A stretch of 64,000 nucleotides of DNA from Burkholderiales bacterium. GTDB taxonomy: Bacteria > Pseudomonadota > Gammaproteobacteria > Burkholderiales > Burkholderiaceae_C. A model generated the notes under the pieces. That model was given only the letters and a program-made list of their open reading frames with translations. It was not told the DNA's origin and did no database searches. Within the stretch, counting starts at the first letter, position 1; each line of letters opens with the position of its first letter. The translations under genes and the position numbers were made by a program. The stretch is taken from contig JAFKGE010000025.1 of NCBI GenBank assembly GCA_017307865.1, forward strand, positions 24,576-88,575. The letters run 5' to 3'. This document shows, in pieces, positions 18,384 to 28,524 of this stretch.

Positions 18384-19736
18384 TCAGACGTAGGCAGGCA
18401 CCACGCAGCACTTGTGCTCGACGTGATGCTCGAATTCGTGCCGGAAATGCTTGAGCATGCCGCGCACGGGCATGGCCGCTGCATCGCCCAGCGCGCAGAT
18501 GGTGCGGCCCATGATGTTGCCGGCCACCGAGTCCAGCAGGTCCATGTCCTGCTGGCGGCCGTGGCCGTTCTCGATGCGCTCGACCACGCGCCACAGCCAG
18601 CCCGTGCCCTCGCGGCAGGGCGTGCACTGGCCGCAGGACTCGTGCATGTAGAAGTAGGACAGACGCATCAGCGACTTGACCATGCAGCGCGAGTCGTCCA
18701 TCACGATCACCGCACCCGAGCCCAGCATGGAGCCGGCCTTGGCGATGCTGTCGTAGTCCATGGTGCAGTCCATCATGATGGACGCGGGCAGCACCGGCGC
18801 CGACGAGCCGCCCGGAATCACGGCCTTGAGCTGGCGCCCGCCGCGCACGCCACCCGCCAGCTCCAGCAGCGTGGCAAAGGGCGTGCCCATCGGAATCTCG
18901 TAGTTGCCGGGGCGCTCGACGTCGCCGCTGATCGAGTAGATCTTGGTGCCGCCGTTGTTGGGCTTGCCGCACTCCAGATAGGCCTGCCCGCCGTTGCGCA
19001 CGATCCACGGCACGGCGGCGAAGGTCTCGGTGTTGTTGATGGTGGTGGGCTTGCCATAGAGGCCGAAACTGGCCGGAAACGGCGGCTTGAAGCGCGGCTG
19101 GCCCTTCTTGCCTTCCAGCGATTCGAGCAGGCCGGTTTCCTCGCCGCAGATGTAGGCGCCGAAGCCGTGAAACGCGTGCAGCTGAAAGCTGAAGTCGCTG
19201 CCCAGGATGCGCTCGCCCAGGTAGCCTGCGGCGCGCGCTTCTTCCAGCGCCTCTTCGAAGCGCTCGTAGACCTGGAAGATCTCGCCGTGGATGTAGTTGT
19301 AACCCACGCTCGTGCCCATGGCGTAGGCGGCGATCGCCATGCCCTCGATCACGATGTGCGGGTTGAACATGAGGATGTCGCGGTCCTTGCAGGTGCCGGG
19401 CTCGCCCTCGTCGGAGTTGCACACCAGGTGCTTTTGCCCCGGAAACTGGCGCGGCATGAAGCTCCACTTCAGGCCGGTCGGAAAGCCCGCGCCGCCGCGC
19501 CCGCGCAGGCCCGATTCCTTGATCATGGCGATCAGCTGCTCGGGCGTCATGCCCGCGCCGCCATCCTTGCCCAGCAGCTTCTTGAGCGCTTGGTAGCCGC
19601 CGCGCGCCTCGTAGTCCTTCAGGCGCCAGTTGGTGCCGTCCAGGCCGGCGTAGATCTGGGGCTTGATGTGGCGGCCGTGAAAGCAGGTTTCCACGCCTTG
19701 CGCGGCAAACTGCGACAACACCTGTTCGACCTTCAT
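18384..19736 (-). CDS. nuoF: NADH-quinone oxidoreductase subunit F
   Basis: A 450-residue NADH- and FMN-binding subunit. The FMN loop is seen as [11 protein letters not shown] and the NADH region as [14 protein letters not shown]. Cluster N3 ligands are C368, C371 and C374 (ESCGQCTPC) and C414. The ATG at 19736 was chosen because it overlaps the nuoE stop by four bases and begins the conserved sequence; the frame runs open further upstream inside nuoE. Confidence 0.98.
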   Translation of the reverse strand: MKVEQVLSQFAAQGVETCFHGRHIKPQIYAGLDGTNWRLKDYEARGGYQALKKLLGKDGGAGMTPEQLIAMIKESGLRGRGGAGFPTGLKWSFMPRQFPGQKHLVCNSDEGEPGTCKDRDILMFNPHIVIEGMAIAAYAMGTSVGYNYIHGEIFQVYERFEEALEEARAAGYLGERILGSDFSFQLHAFHGFGAYICGEETGLLESLEGKKGQPRFKPPFPASFGLYGKPTTINNTETFAAVPWIVRNGGQAYLECGKPNNGGTKIYSISGDVERPGNYEIPMGTPFATLLELAGGVRGGRQLKAVIPGGSSAPVLPASIMMDCTMDYDSIAKAGSMLGSGAVIVMDDSRCMVKSLMRLSYFYMHESCGQCTPCREGTGWLWRVVERIENGHGRQQDMDLLDSVAGNIMGRTICALGDAAAMPVRGMLKHFRHEFEHHVEHKCCVVPAYV

Positions 19737-20257
19737 GGCGCCACCTCCGCGCCCTTCAGGCCGTCGACCAACTGCTGCAGCTTGTCGTCGCTCATGAAGC
19801 TGCACATGCTGCGGTCGTTGACCAGCATCACCGGCGCATCGGCGCAGGCGCCCAGGCACTCGCAGTGCTGCAGGGTGAACAGGCCGTCGGGCGTGGTGTC
19901 GCCGTCGACGATGCCCAGCGTCTTTTCGAGATAGGCCAGCGCCTGCGCGCCGCCGCGCAGCTGACACGGCAGGTTGGTGCACACGTTCAGCTTGAAGCGG
20001 CCCACCGGCTGCTGGTTGAACATGTTGTAGAAGCTGGTGACCTCGTGCACGGCGATGGGCGGCATGCCGAGGTACTCGGCCACGGCCTTTTCCATCGCCG
20101 GGCTGACCCAGCCCTGCTCCTGCTGGGCGATGGTCAGGCAGGCGATCACGGCCGACTGCTTGCCCTCGGCCGGATACTTGGCCACTTCGCGCGCAAAGCG
20201 CTCACGCATGGACTCGGACAGCGCCGCCACGGGCGCGTCGGCAAGGGTTGCGCTCAT
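19733..20257 (-). CDS. nuoE: NADH-quinone oxidoreductase subunit E
   Basis: A 174-residue thioredoxin-fold [2Fe-2S] subunit. Cluster N1a ligands are C93, C98, C134 and C138 (VCTNLPC and CECLGAC). The N-terminal helical part matches the family. It overlaps both nuoD (upstream) and nuoF (downstream) by four bases. Confidence 0.98.
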   Translation of the reverse strand: MSATLADAPVAALSESMRERFAREVAKYPAEGKQSAVIACLTIAQQEQGWVSPAMEKAVAEYLGMPPIAVHEVTSFYNMFNQQPVGRFKLNVCTNLPCQLRGGAQALAYLEKTLGIVDGDTTPDGLFTLQHCECLGACADAPVMLVNDRSMCSFMSDDKLQQLVDGLKGAEVAP

Positions 20258-21507
20258 CGATCAATTTCTCCAAACACGATGTCCAGCGTGCCAATGATGG
20301 CCACGGCGTCGGCCAGCATGTGGCCCCGGCACAGTTCGTCGAACGCGGACAGGTGGGCAAAGCCGGGCGGGCGAATCTTCAGGCGGTAGGGCTTGTTGGC
20401 GCCGTCGCTGATCAGGTAGATGCCGAACTCGCCCTTGGGGTGCTCGACCGCCGCGTAGGCCTCGCCCTCGGGCACGTGCATGCCCTCGGTGAACAGCTTG
20501 AAGTGGTGGATCAGGTCCTCCATGCCGTACTTCATGCGCTCGCGCTTGGGCGGGGCCACCTTGTGGTTGTCGATGATGACGGGGCCGGGGTTGGCGCGCA
20601 GCCAGTCGACGCACTGCTTGATGATGCGGTTGGACTGGCGCATTTCCTCGACGCGCACCAGGTAGCGGTCGTAGCTGTCGCCCGTCTTGCCCACCGGAAT
20701 GTCGAAATCGAGCTGGTCGTAGACCTCGTAGGGCTGCTTCTTGCGCAGGTCCCAGGCCACGCCCGAGCCGCGCAGCATGGGGCCGGTCAGCCCCAGGTTC
20801 ATGGCGCGCTCGGCCGACACCACGCCGATGCCCACCAGGCGCTGCTTCCAGATGCGGTTTTCGGTCAGCAGCACCTCGTACTCGTCGACCAGCTTGGGAA
20901 AGCGCTGCGTGAAGTCCTCGATGAAGTCCAGCAGCGAGCCCTGGCGGTTGGCGTTGATGGCCGCCAGGCTGCGCGCCGAGCGCACCTTGCTGGCCTTGTA
21001 CTGCGGCATGGTGTCCGGCAGGTCGCGGTACACCCCGCCCGGACGGAAGTAGGCGGCGTGCATGCGCGCGCCGGACACCGCCTCGTACATGTCGAACAGG
21101 TCTTCGCGCTCGCGGAAGGTGTAGATCAGGACGGTCGAGCTGCCGCAGTCGTTGCCGTGCGAGCCCAGCCACATCAGGTGGTTGAGCAGGCGCGTGATCT
21201 CGGAGAACATCACGCGGATGTACTGCGCGCGCACCGGCACCTCGATGCCCAGCAACTTCTCGATCGCCAGGCAGTACGCGTGCTCGTTGCACATCATCGA
21301 CACGTAGTCCAGCCGGTCCATGTAGGGCAGCGACTGAATGAAGGTCTTGTGCTCGGCCAGCTTCTCGGTGGCGCGGTGCAGCAGGCCGATGTGCGGGTCG
21401 GCGCGCTGCACCACCTCGCCGTCGAGTTCGAGCACCAGGCGCAGCACGCCGTGCGCGGCCGGGTGCTGAGGACCGAAGTTGAGGGTGTAGTTCTTGATCT
21501 GAGCCAT
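20254..21507 (-). CDS. nuoD: NADH-quinone oxidoreductase subunit D (49-kDa)
   Basis: A 417-residue subunit that forms the quinone cavity with NuoB. The start at 21507 ([20 protein letters not shown]) contains the conserved [10 protein letters not shown] loop with the quinone-contact histidine. Internal motifs include [12 protein letters not shown] and [10 protein letters not shown]. It is a separate gene from nuoC, unlike the fused nuoCD of enterobacteria; the intervening gap is five bases. Confidence 0.98.
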   Translation of the reverse strand: MAQIKNYTLNFGPQHPAAHGVLRLVLELDGEVVQRADPHIGLLHRATEKLAEHKTFIQSLPYMDRLDYVSMMCNEHAYCLAIEKLLGIEVPVRAQYIRVMFSEITRLLNHLMWLGSHGNDCGSSTVLIYTFREREDLFDMYEAVSGARMHAAYFRPGGVYRDLPDTMPQYKASKVRSARSLAAINANRQGSLLDFIEDFTQRFPKLVDEYEVLLTENRIWKQRLVGIGVVSAERAMNLGLTGPMLRGSGVAWDLRKKQPYEVYDQLDFDIPVGKTGDSYDRYLVRVEEMRQSNRIIKQCVDWLRANPGPVIIDNHKVAPPKRERMKYGMEDLIHHFKLFTEGMHVPEGEAYAAVEHPKGEFGIYLISDGANKPYRLKIRPPGFAHLSAFDELCRGHMLADAVAIIGTLDIVFGEIDR

Positions 21508-21512
21508 GGTCT

Positions 21513-22121
21513 TCAGTGCAGCCCGCCGTAGTTGTCCTCGCGGATCACGCGCGGCACGACCTCGCGCGGCTCGATCGTGACGGGTTCGTAGATCACGCGC
21601 TGGCGCTCGGCGTCGTAGCGCATCTCGACGTGGCCCGACAGCGGAAAGTCCTTGCGGAAGGGGTGGCCGATGAAGCCGTAGTCGGTCAGGATGCGGCGCA
21701 GGTCGGTGTGGCCCTCGAACACGATACCGTACAGATCGAAGGCCTCGCGCTCGAACCAGTTGGCCGCGGCCCACAGGCCCTCGACGGACGGGATGACCGG
21801 GAACTCATCGTCGGGGCAGAACACCCGCACGCGCACGCGCTGGTTCAGGGTGACCGACAGCAGGTGCGTGACCACGGCAAAGCGCGGGCCTTGCCAGGCG
21901 CCGTCGCCGTAGGTGGAGTAGTCCACCCCGCACAGGTCGATCAGCAGCTCGAAGCGGCAGGCCGGCGCGTCGCGCAGCGTCTGCATGGCCCGCAGGTAGT
22001 CGCCGGCCGCCACGATGGCGGTGACCTCGCCGCGCGACACCGCCACGCTCTGCGCCAGCGCACCCAGGGCGGCGGCCACGTTGTCCTTCAGCGCCTCGGG
22101 CGCAATGGCATGTTCGGCCAT
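21513..22121 (-). CDS. nuoC: NADH-quinone oxidoreductase subunit C (30-kDa)
   Basis: A 202-residue peripheral subunit. The signature [20 protein letters not shown] followed by [20 protein letters not shown] is complete. It is encoded three bases after nuoB and five bases before nuoD. Confidence 0.98.
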   Translation of the reverse strand: MAEHAIAPEALKDNVAAALGALAQSVAVSRGEVTAIVAAGDYLRAMQTLRDAPACRFELLIDLCGVDYSTYGDGAWQGPRFAVVTHLLSVTLNQRVRVRVFCPDDEFPVIPSVEGLWAAANWFEREAFDLYGIVFEGHTDLRRILTDYGFIGHPFRKDFPLSGHVEMRYDAERQRVIYEPVTIEPREVVPRVIREDNYGGLH

Positions 22122-22124
22122 GGG

Positions 22125-22604
22125 TCACACCCTCGCGATCGTGTGGGTGCGGCGCACCTTTTGCTGCAACTGGATGATGCCGTAGAGCAGCGCCTCGGCC
22201 GTGGGCGGGCAGCCCGGCACGTACACGTCCACCGGGACGATGCGGTCGCAGCCGCGCACCACCGAGTAGCTGTAGTGGTAGTAGCCGCCGCCGTTGGCGC
22301 ACGAGCCCATGGAGATGACCCAGCGCGGTTCGGCCATCTGGTCGTACACGCGGCGCAGCGCCGGCGCCATCTTGTTGCACAGCGTGCCGGCGACGATCAT
22401 CAGGTCGGACTGGCGCGGGCTGGCGCGAAACACCTCGGCGCCGAAGCGCGCGATGTCGTAGCGGGCGGCGGCGGCGTGCATCATCTCGACGGCGCAGCAC
22501 GCCAGCCCGAAGGTGACCGGCCACAGGGAGCCGGTCTTGGCCCAGTTGACGGCGGCATCGATGCCGGTCAACACGAAGCCCTTTTGTTGAAACTGTTCAT
22601 TCAT
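22125..22604 (-). CDS. nuoB: NADH-quinone oxidoreductase subunit B
   Basis: A 159-residue subunit with cluster N2, the final electron donor to quinone. Ligands are the tandem C36-C37 (GLACCAVEM), C102 (MGSCANGGG) and C132 (VPGCPPTAE). The length and motifs are standard. A 36-base gap separates it from nuoA. Confidence 0.98.
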   Translation of the reverse strand: MNEQFQQKGFVLTGIDAAVNWAKTGSLWPVTFGLACCAVEMMHAAAARYDIARFGAEVFRASPRQSDLMIVAGTLCNKMAPALRRVYDQMAEPRWVISMGSCANGGGYYHYSYSVVRGCDRIVPVDVYVPGCPPTAEALLYGIIQLQQKVRRTHTIARV

Positions 22605-22640
22605 GAGCGTATTTCCTGAAGCCGAGTTGGGACGAGACCC

Positions 22641-23000
22641 TCACTCCCAGTCCAGTGCTCCCTTCTTCCATTCGTAGACAAAGCCCACCACCAGGATCGT
22701 CAGAAAGATGACGACGGCGGCAAAGCCGGTCGCGCCGACCTCCTTGACCGTCACCGCCCACGGAAAAAGGAAGGCGATCTCGAGGTCGAACAGGATGAAC
22801 AGGATGGCCACGAGGTAGTAGCGCACGTCGAACTTCATGCGTGCGTCCTCGAAGGCTTCGAATCCGCATTCGTAGGGAGCGTTCTTGGCCGGGTCGGCCT
22901 TGTGGGGCTTCAGGAAGGCCCCCATTCCGAGACAAAGGGCTCCGACGGCCAGACCCACCAATATGAACAAGAAAACGGGAAGGTAGTCGGCCAGGTTCAT
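22641..23000 (-). CDS. nuoA: NADH-quinone oxidoreductase subunit A
   Basis: A 119-residue protein with three membrane segments; the conserved loop [20 protein letters not shown] lies between segments 1 and 2. It is the first gene of the nuo operon. The 60-base gap to tRNA-Leu contains no clear strong promoter, so transcription may run through from the tRNA or secG. Confidence 0.97.
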   Translation of the reverse strand: MNLADYLPVFLFILVGLAVGALCLGMGAFLKPHKADPAKNAPYECGFEAFEDARMKFDVRYYLVAILFILFDLEIAFLFPWAVTVKEVGATGFAAVVIFLTILVVGFVYEWKKGALDWE

Positions 23001-23060
23001 CGTGCGCTCTCGGTTGCGGTGCCGGGACTTCGATTATTGATCCCCCGACCCTTGCGTGTC

Positions 23061-23145
23061 TGGTGCCGTCGGCGAGACTCGAACTCGCACAGCTTTCGCC
23101 ACTACCCCCTCAAGATAGCGTGTCTACCAATTCCACCACGACGGC
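23061..23145 (-). tRNA. tRNA-Leu (anticodon GAG)
   Basis: On the minus strand the 85-base sequence folds as a class II tRNA. The acceptor is GCCGTCG paired with CGACGGC, the D-arm region GGTGGAATTGGTAGACACG is typical of leucine tRNAs, the anticodon loop CTTGAGG contains GAG, a variable arm is present, the T loop is TTCGAGT, and ACCA is encoded at the 3' end. It lies between secG and nuoA, the usual position in betaproteobacteria. Confidence 0.95.
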
Positions 23146-23274
23146 ATTGTCGTCCCGAGGTTTCGAGTGGTCTCGACCACCTGCAAAACACGCTTCGGAC
23201 AACTGTAAGAGTTTACCCTGAAAAATGTCCAGTTCCTGCAAACGACCCAGCGCGCAGGCCAGTTTTGCGATGCG

Positions 23275-23730
23275 TCAACGGGTCGGAATCTGCGCCGCGC
23301 CCGAGGCCGGCACGGCCGGTGCGGCCGGCACGTTCGCGCTGGCTGCGGCGGCCGCCGGCACGGCGGTCGGAATGCCGGCGGCGGGGCCGGTGGACGGGGC
23401 CGCCGGCGCCTGCGATGCCGCCGGGGCCGGCGCCGTCACGGCCGCGCGCTCGAGCACGCTGCCGCCGGTGGGCTCGCTGCTGCGAATGCTGAAGCCGAAG
23501 TAGGCCAGTGCCAGCGTGCAGACAAAAAACACCGTGGCCAGCACCGCCGTGGCGCGCGACAGGAAGTTGGCGCTGCCCGAGGCGCCGAACAGGCTGCCCG
23601 AACTGCCGCTGCCGAAGGCCGCGCCCATGTCGGCGCCCTTGCCGTGCTGCATCAGGATCAGGCCGACCATGGCCAGGGCCGAGACGATCTGCAGCACCAG
23701 CACCAGGTTCAATACGAAGTTCATTCCCAT
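23275..23730 (-). CDS. secG: Preprotein translocase subunit SecG
   Basis: A 151-residue subunit of the SecYEG channel. Two membrane segments (about 5-25 and 57-78) flank the conserved cytoplasmic loop GLILMQHGKGADMGAAFGSG. The tail after residue 85 is a long Ala/Pro-rich low-complexity stretch, making it larger than E. coli SecG (110). The ATG two codons downstream is an equally possible start. It sits between tpiA and tRNA-Leu. Confidence 0.93.
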   Translation of the reverse strand: MGMNFVLNLVLVLQIVSALAMVGLILMQHGKGADMGAAFGSGSSGSLFGASGSANFLSRATAVLATVFFVCTLALAYFGFSIRSSEPTGGSVLERAAVTAPAPAASQAPAAPSTGPAAGIPTAVPAAAAASANVPAAPAVPASGAAQIPTR

Positions 23731-23769
23731 TCAATCACTCCAAATTCAATAGCACGTTGCGCGTGCCAA

Positions 23770-24516
23770 TCAAGCGGCGGCGCCAATAATCGTCAAAAAG
23801 TCGGGCGCCTTCAGCGCCGCGCCGCCGATCAGCCCGCCGTCGATGTCGGGCTGCGCCAGCAAGGCTTGGGCATTGGCCGCGTTCATGCTGCCGCCATACA
23901 ACAGGCGCACCTGGCGCGCCGCAGTGGCATCGGCGGCCGCCAGTTGCGCGCGCAGCAGCGCATGCACCTGCTGCGCCTGCTCGGGCGTGGCCGTCTGGCC
24001 GGTGCCGATGGCCCACACGGGCTCGTAGGCCACCACGATGTCGGCCAGGCGCGCCGCGTTGACGGCGATCGCCGCCGACAGCTGCCGCTGCACGATGAAC
24101 CCGGTCAGGCCCTGCTCGCGCTCGACCAGCGTCTCGCCCACGCACACAATGGGCGTGATGCCGGCGGCCAGCGCCTGCTGCGCCTTGCGCGCCACCAGCA
24201 GGTCGCTCTCGCCCTGGTACTGGCGCCGCTCGCTGTGGCCGACGATGGCGTAGCGCACGCCGAACTCGGCCAGCATCGCGGCCGACACGTTGCCGGTGTA
24301 GGCGCCGCCGGCCTGCTCGGACACGTCCTGCGCGCCCAGCGCGATGGCGTCGCAGCCCGCCAGCAGTTGCTGCACCTGGGCCAGGTAGGCCGCGGGCGGA
24401 CACACCAGCACCTCGCAGGCGGGCGTGCCGACGCCGACGCGCAGCGCCTGCACCAGCGCCTGGTTGGCGGCCAGGCTGCCGTTCATCTTCCAGTTGCCGG
24501 CAATCAGCTTGCGCAT
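23770..24516 (-). CDS. tpiA: Triosephosphate isomerase
   Basis: A 248-residue glycolytic enzyme interconverting dihydroxyacetone phosphate and glyceraldehyde 3-phosphate. The catalytic residues are in place: N8/K10 (AGNWKMNG), H94 (VGHSERR) and E165 ([11 protein letters not shown]), with the phosphate loop LYGGSMN. The start at 24516 shares one base with the stop of the upstream oxidoreductase gene. Confidence 0.97.
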   Translation of the reverse strand: MRKLIAGNWKMNGSLAANQALVQALRVGVGTPACEVLVCPPAAYLAQVQQLLAGCDAIALGAQDVSEQAGGAYTGNVSAAMLAEFGVRYAIVGHSERRQYQGESDLLVARKAQQALAAGITPIVCVGETLVEREQGLTGFIVQRQLSAAIAVNAARLADIVVAYEPVWAIGTGQTATPEQAQQVHALLRAQLAAADATAARQVRLLYGGSMNAANAQALLAQPDIDGGLIGGAALKAPDFLTIIGAAA

Positions 24517-25541
24517 CACTCGGCCTTCCAGGTCAGGACGATCTTGCCGACGTGCTGGCCGCCCTGCATCAGCGCATGCGCACGCGCGGCGCCGCTGGGC
24601 AGGCCGGCCGCCGGCTCGAGCGCGGCGAACTGCGCGTGCACGATGGGCTTGACGCGGCCCTGCTCCAGCCAGGGCCACACGCGCTGGCGCAACGCCTGCG
24701 CGATGGCGCCCTTGAAGGCCACGGGCCGCACGCGCAGGGTCGAGCCGGTGATCGTCAGGCGCCGGCGCAGCACCAGGCCGGCGTCGAACTGCGCCTTGAC
24801 GCCTCCCTGCACCGCGATGATGACCAGGCGCCCCTCCTCGGCCAGGCACGCCACCTCGCGCGCCACGTAGTCGCCCGCCACCATGTCCAGGATGACGTTG
24901 GCGCCGCGCCCGCCGGTCAGGCGCAGCACCTCGGCGGCGAAGTCGGCGCTCTTGTAGTTGATGGCGTGGTCGGCGCCCAGGCTCAGGCAGGCGGCGCACT
25001 TCTCGTCGCTGCCTGCCGTGGCGATCACGGTGGCGCCCGCCGCCTTGGCCAGCTGGATGGCCGTCACGCCAATGCCGCTGGTGCCGCCCTGGATCAGCAG
25101 CGTCTCGCCCGCCTGCAGGCGGCCGCGATCGAACACGTTGCTCCAGACGGTGAAGTAGGTTTCGGGCAGGCTGGCCGCCTCGACGTCGCCGAGGCCCTTG
25201 GGCACCGGCAGGCACTGCGGCACCGGGGCGACGCAGTATTCGGCATAGCCGCCGCCGGCCACCAGCGCGCACACGCGATCGCCCACCTGCAAGCCAGCGG
25301 CCTGCAGCGCGGCCGCGTCGCCGGCTTCGATGACGCCCGCCACTTCCAGGCCGGGCAGGTCCGACGCGCCGGGCGGCGGCGGATAGTGGCCCATGCGCTG
25401 CAGCACGTCGGGGCGGTTGACGCCCGACGCATGCACGCGAATCAGCGCCTCGCCGGCGCCGGCCACGGGCCGGGGGCGCTGCGCGGGCACCAGCACCTCG
25501 GGCGCGCCCGGCGTGCTGATTTCAATGCAGTTCATCGTCAT
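24516..25541 (-). CDS. NAD(P)H-quinone oxidoreductase, PIG3/QorA-like (MDR family)
   Basis: A 341-residue zinc-independent medium-chain reductase. The N-terminal GroES-like domain contains [20 protein letters not shown], the PIG3-type motif. The Rossmann NAD(P) site is [20 protein letters not shown] (residues about 147-166). It lacks the zinc-ligand cysteines of alcohol dehydrogenases. It is translationally coupled to tpiA and lies 51 bases after pnp. The physiological quinone or enone substrate is unknown. Confidence 0.9.
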   Translation of the reverse strand: MTMNCIEISTPGAPEVLVPAQRPRPVAGAGEALIRVHASGVNRPDVLQRMGHYPPPPGASDLPGLEVAGVIEAGDAAALQAAGLQVGDRVCALVAGGGYAEYCVAPVPQCLPVPKGLGDVEAASLPETYFTVWSNVFDRGRLQAGETLLIQGGTSGIGVTAIQLAKAAGATVIATAGSDEKCAACLSLGADHAINYKSADFAAEVLRLTGGRGANVILDMVAGDYVAREVACLAEEGRLVIIAVQGGVKAQFDAGLVLRRRLTITGSTLRVRPVAFKGAIAQALRQRVWPWLEQGRVKPIVHAQFAALEPAAGLPSGAARAHALMQGGQHVGKIVLTWKAE

Positions 25542-25592
25542 GTCGGTCAGGCGCCGCTGCGGCCCGGCGCGGGCCGCGCGGGCGCCTTGTGA

Positions 25593-27896
25593 TCAGGCCG
25601 CGGGATGCGTGGAGTCGTCGGCCGGCGTGTCGGCTGCCGGCGATTCGGCGCGGGGCGCGCGCTCCTCGCGCGGGGCACGCTCGCCCCGGTCTTCGCGCGG
25701 GCCACGGTCACCACGGTCACCGCGGTCGCCACGCGGCGGGCGATCGCCACGCTCGCGGTATTCGCGCGGCGGGCGGTCTTCCATGCCCTCGGGGCGATCC
25801 AGCAGCGCCTTCATCGACAGCTTGATGCGGCCCTTGTCGTCGGTCTCCAGCACCTTGACGCGCACCACCTGGCCTTCCTGCAGGTAGTCGCTGACCTTCT
25901 CGACGCGCTCGTGCGCGATCTGGCTGATGTGCAGCAGGCCGTCCTTGCCGGGCAGGATGTTGACCAGCGCGCCGAAGTCCAGCAGCTTGGTGACCGGGCC
26001 CTCGTAGACCTTGCCCACCTCCGCCTCGGCGGTGATCTCGGTGATGCGGCGCTTGGCCTCGTCGGCCTTGGCGGCGTCGTTGCTGGCGATGGTGATGGTG
26101 CCGTCTTCGCCGATGTCGATCGTGGTGCCGGTTTCTTCCGTCAGCATGCGGATGGTGGCGCCGCCCTTGCCGATCACGTCGCGGATCTTCTCGGGGTTGA
26201 TCTTCATCGTGTAGAGCTTGGGCGCCCACGAGCTGATCTCGGCGCGCGCCTCGCCCATGGCGTCCTGCATCTTGCCCAGGATGTGCATGCGCGCCTCTTT
26301 GGCCTGCGCCAGCGCCACCTGCATGATTTCCTTGGTGATGCCCTGGATCTTGATGTCCATCTGCAGGGCGGTGATGCCGTTGGTGGTGCCGGCCACCTTG
26401 AAGTCCATGTCGCCCAGGTGATCCTCATCGCCCAGGATGTCGGTCAGCACGGCGAACTTGTTGTCCTCTTTGATGAGGCCCATGGCGATGCCGGCCACGT
26501 GCGCCTTCATGGGCACGCCGGCGTCCATCAGCGACAGGCAACCGCCGCACACCGAGGCCATCGAGCTGGAGCCGTTGGACTCGGTGATCTCGCTCACCAC
26601 GCGGATGGTGTAGGGAAACTCGTCGCGCGCCGGCAGCAGCGGGATCAGCGCGCGCTTGGCCAGGCGGCCGTGGCCGACTTCGCGGCGCTTGGTCGAGCCC
26701 ATGCGGCCCACCTCGCCGGTGGCGAAGGGCGGCATGTTGTAGTGGAACAAGAAGTGGTCCTCGAACTCGCCGGCCAGCGCGTCGATGCGCTGTGCGTCGC
26801 GGTCGGTGCCCAGGGTGGTGACCACCAGCGCCTGCGTCTCGCCGCGCGTGAACAGCGCCGAGCCGTGGGTGCGCGGCAGCACGCCGTTGCGGATTTCGAT
26901 GGGGCGCACGGTGCGCGTGTCGCGGCCGTCGATGCGCGGCTCGCCGGCCAGGATCTGGCTGCGCACGATGCGCGCCTCCAGGCCGAACATCAGATCGCTC
27001 ACCTTGGCGGCGTCGAAGGCCACGCCCTCGGCCTTGAGCTGCTCCAGCACGCTGCTGCTTGCCTCGCGCAGGGCCTGGGTGCGGGCCTGCTTGCTGCGGA
27101 TTTGATAGGCCGCGCGCAGCTTGGCCTCGGCTAGGCCCTCCACCTTGGAGATGAAGGCCTCGTCGCGGGCCTCGGGCGCCCAGGTGCCGTTGTCGACCCA
27201 CAGCGGCTTGCCGGCCTCGCGCGCCAGCTCATGGATGGCGTTGATGGCGATCTTGCCCTGCTCGTGGCCGAACACCACGGCGCCCAGCATCACGTCCTCG
27301 GACAGCTGGTAGGCCTCGGACTCGACCATCAGCACGGCCGCCTCGGTGCCCGCCACCACCAGGTCGAGCTGGCTGTTCTTGCGCGCGCTCTGGCCGGGGT
27401 TGAGCACGTATTCGCCGTTGATGTAGCCCACGCGCGCCGCGCCGATCGGGCCGTTGAACGGAATGCCCGAGATGGTGAGCGCCGCGCTCACGCCGATCAT
27501 GGCGGCGATGTCGGCATCGACCTCGGGGTTGAGCGAGACGGTGTGGATGACCACGTGCACCTCGTTCAAAAAGCCCTCGGCGAACAGCGGGCGGATCGGG
27601 CGGTCGATCAGGCGGCTGGTCAGCGTCTCCAGCTCGCTGGGCTTGGCCTCGCGCTTGAAGAAACTGCCCGGGATCTTGCCCGCGGCGTAGGTCTTCTCGA
27701 TGTAGTCCACCGTCAGCGGGAAGAAGTCCTGCCCCGGCTTGGCGCTCTTGCTGGCCACCACCGTGGCCAGGATGACGGTGCCGTCGATGTTGACCAGCAC
27801 GGCGCCGGTGGCCTGGCGGGCGATCTCGCCCGTTTCCATGACGACCGTCTTGTCGCCCCACTGGAAGGACTTGGTGACTTTGTTGAACAAGCTCAT
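25593..27896 (-). CDS. pnp: Polyribonucleotide nucleotidyltransferase (PNPase)
   Basis: A 767-residue 3'-5' exoribonuclease. It has two RNase PH domains (N-terminal, and about 310-540 with FETHFLF-like [14 protein letters not shown]), a KH domain (about 555-610, [20 protein letters not shown]) and an S1 domain (about 620-690, [18 protein letters not shown]). The C-terminal tail after residue 695 is a highly charged Arg/Asp/Gly/Glu repeat, making it about 55 residues longer than the E. coli enzyme. It lies downstream of rpsO, the conserved order. Confidence 0.97.
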   Translation of the reverse strand: MSLFNKVTKSFQWGDKTVVMETGEIARQATGAVLVNIDGTVILATVVASKSAKPGQDFFPLTVDYIEKTYAAGKIPGSFFKREAKPSELETLTSRLIDRPIRPLFAEGFLNEVHVVIHTVSLNPEVDADIAAMIGVSAALTISGIPFNGPIGAARVGYINGEYVLNPGQSARKNSQLDLVVAGTEAAVLMVESEAYQLSEDVMLGAVVFGHEQGKIAINAIHELAREAGKPLWVDNGTWAPEARDEAFISKVEGLAEAKLRAAYQIRSKQARTQALREASSSVLEQLKAEGVAFDAAKVSDLMFGLEARIVRSQILAGEPRIDGRDTRTVRPIEIRNGVLPRTHGSALFTRGETQALVVTTLGTDRDAQRIDALAGEFEDHFLFHYNMPPFATGEVGRMGSTKRREVGHGRLAKRALIPLLPARDEFPYTIRVVSEITESNGSSSMASVCGGCLSLMDAGVPMKAHVAGIAMGLIKEDNKFAVLTDILGDEDHLGDMDFKVAGTTNGITALQMDIKIQGITKEIMQVALAQAKEARMHILGKMQDAMGEARAEISSWAPKLYTMKINPEKIRDVIGKGGATIRMLTEETGTTIDIGEDGTITIASNDAAKADEAKRRITEITAEAEVGKVYEGPVTKLLDFGALVNILPGKDGLLHISQIAHERVEKVSDYLQEGQVVRVKVLETDDKGRIKLSMKALLDRPEGMEDRPPREYRERGDRPPRGDRGDRGDRGPREDRGERAPREERAPRAESPAADTPADDSTHPAA

Positions 27897-27904
27897 GTTT
27901 GCTC

Positions 27905-27963
27905 CTTGATTGATAGCTATTGGCGCAGATTACGTCTGCGCTGGAGCCGGATTCGGTTCAGAA
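27905..27963 (-). repeat. Dispersed repeat, diverged hairpin copy (pnp leader)
   Basis: It keeps the family end TTGATTGATAGCT and the other end GGAGCCGGATTCGGTTCAGAA. The centre is a perfect 7-bp hairpin, gcgcaga-ttacg-tctgcgc (27923-27941). It lies just upstream of the pnp ribosome-binding site, so it would be in the pnp leader if transcription continues from rpsO. Confidence 0.6.
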
Positions 27964-28051
27964 CACGATGCCATTCCAGAAACGCCGCGCGCGGCGGGCG
28001 CCCGGCCTTGTGGAATGACACAGCTTCAGCTTCTGAACACCGCGATCCGGA

Positions 28052-28097
28052 GAAAAAAGACAAAAACGCCTGAGCCTTGGGGGCGTCAGGCGTTTGT
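28052..28097 (-). terminator. Rho-independent terminator downstream of rpsO
   Basis: On the minus strand an AAACGCCTGA / TCAGGCGTTT stem encloses a C-rich loop and is followed by a T-rich run ending TTTTTT. It starts about 14 bases after the rpsO stop and would separate rpsO from pnp, perhaps partially. Confidence 0.85.
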
Positions 28098-28110
28098 CGT
28101 GCTCATGCGC

Positions 28111-28377
28111 TTACTTGCGCAGACCCAGCTTGGCGATCAGGGCCAGGTAGCGGTCGGCGTCCTTGCCCTTGAGGTAGTCCAGCAGCTTGCGGCGGCGGCT
28201 GACCATGCGCAGCAGGCCGCGGCGACCGTGGTGGTCCTTGGCGTGCTCCTTGAAGTGCGGGGTCAGCTCGTTGATGCGGGCCGTCAGGATGGCCACCTGC
28301 ACCTCGGGGCTGCCGGTGTCGTTGCCCGCGCGGGCGTTGTCCTTGACCACGGCGGCCTTGTTCTCTTTGGAGATCAT
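28111..28377 (-). CDS. rpsO: 30S ribosomal protein S15
   Basis: An 88-residue protein, the standard S15 length, that binds 16S rRNA in the central domain. The family core [20 protein letters not shown] and [10 protein letters not shown] is intact. The ATG at 28377 gives the expected N terminus ([13 protein letters not shown]). It is followed by a terminator and pnp. Confidence 0.98.
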   Translation of the reverse strand: MISKENKAAVVKDNARAGNDTGSPEVQVAILTARINELTPHFKEHAKDHHGRRGLLRMVSRRRKLLDYLKGKDADRYLALIAKLGLRK

Positions 28378-28465
28378 TTCAATGTCCTTGTTCCAAATGA
28401 TTTGACTTGCGCGGCGCGCCGGAACTGCGCGCCGCGTGCGTTTGTGCGAAATGCAAAACCTGTGG

Positions 28466-28471
28466 ATTATA
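28466..28471 (-). promoter_or_regulatory. Probable -10 box of the rpsO promoter
   Basis: A perfect TATAAT on the minus strand, 88 bases before the rpsO ATG. The region at -35 (GGCGTC) is a poor match. An approximately 80-base leader would result, long enough for S15 autoregulation of the type known in other bacteria, which is not demonstrated here. Confidence 0.5.
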
Positions 28472-28524
28472 GCCCGCAGGACACGGGCGACGCCCGGGAA
28501 ACCCACGCGCCGCGCGCAGGCCCT

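Noticed and set aside
16470..19934. 1154-codon open frame on the plus strand across nuoG/nuoF
   Set aside because: It is antisense to well-supported complex I genes. Its translation is low-complexity (Ala/Arg/His/Gln-rich), as expected for the opposite strand of GC-rich coding DNA.
23146..23170. GTGGT/ACCAC inverted repeat upstream of tRNA-Leu
   Set aside because: Only a 5-bp stem with no T tract and no fit to a known regulatory site.
25680..25790. Short direct repeats resembling a small CRISPR or tandem array
   Set aside because: The units are not of constant length, have no spacers, and are fully explained as codons of the Arg/Asp-rich PNPase tail.
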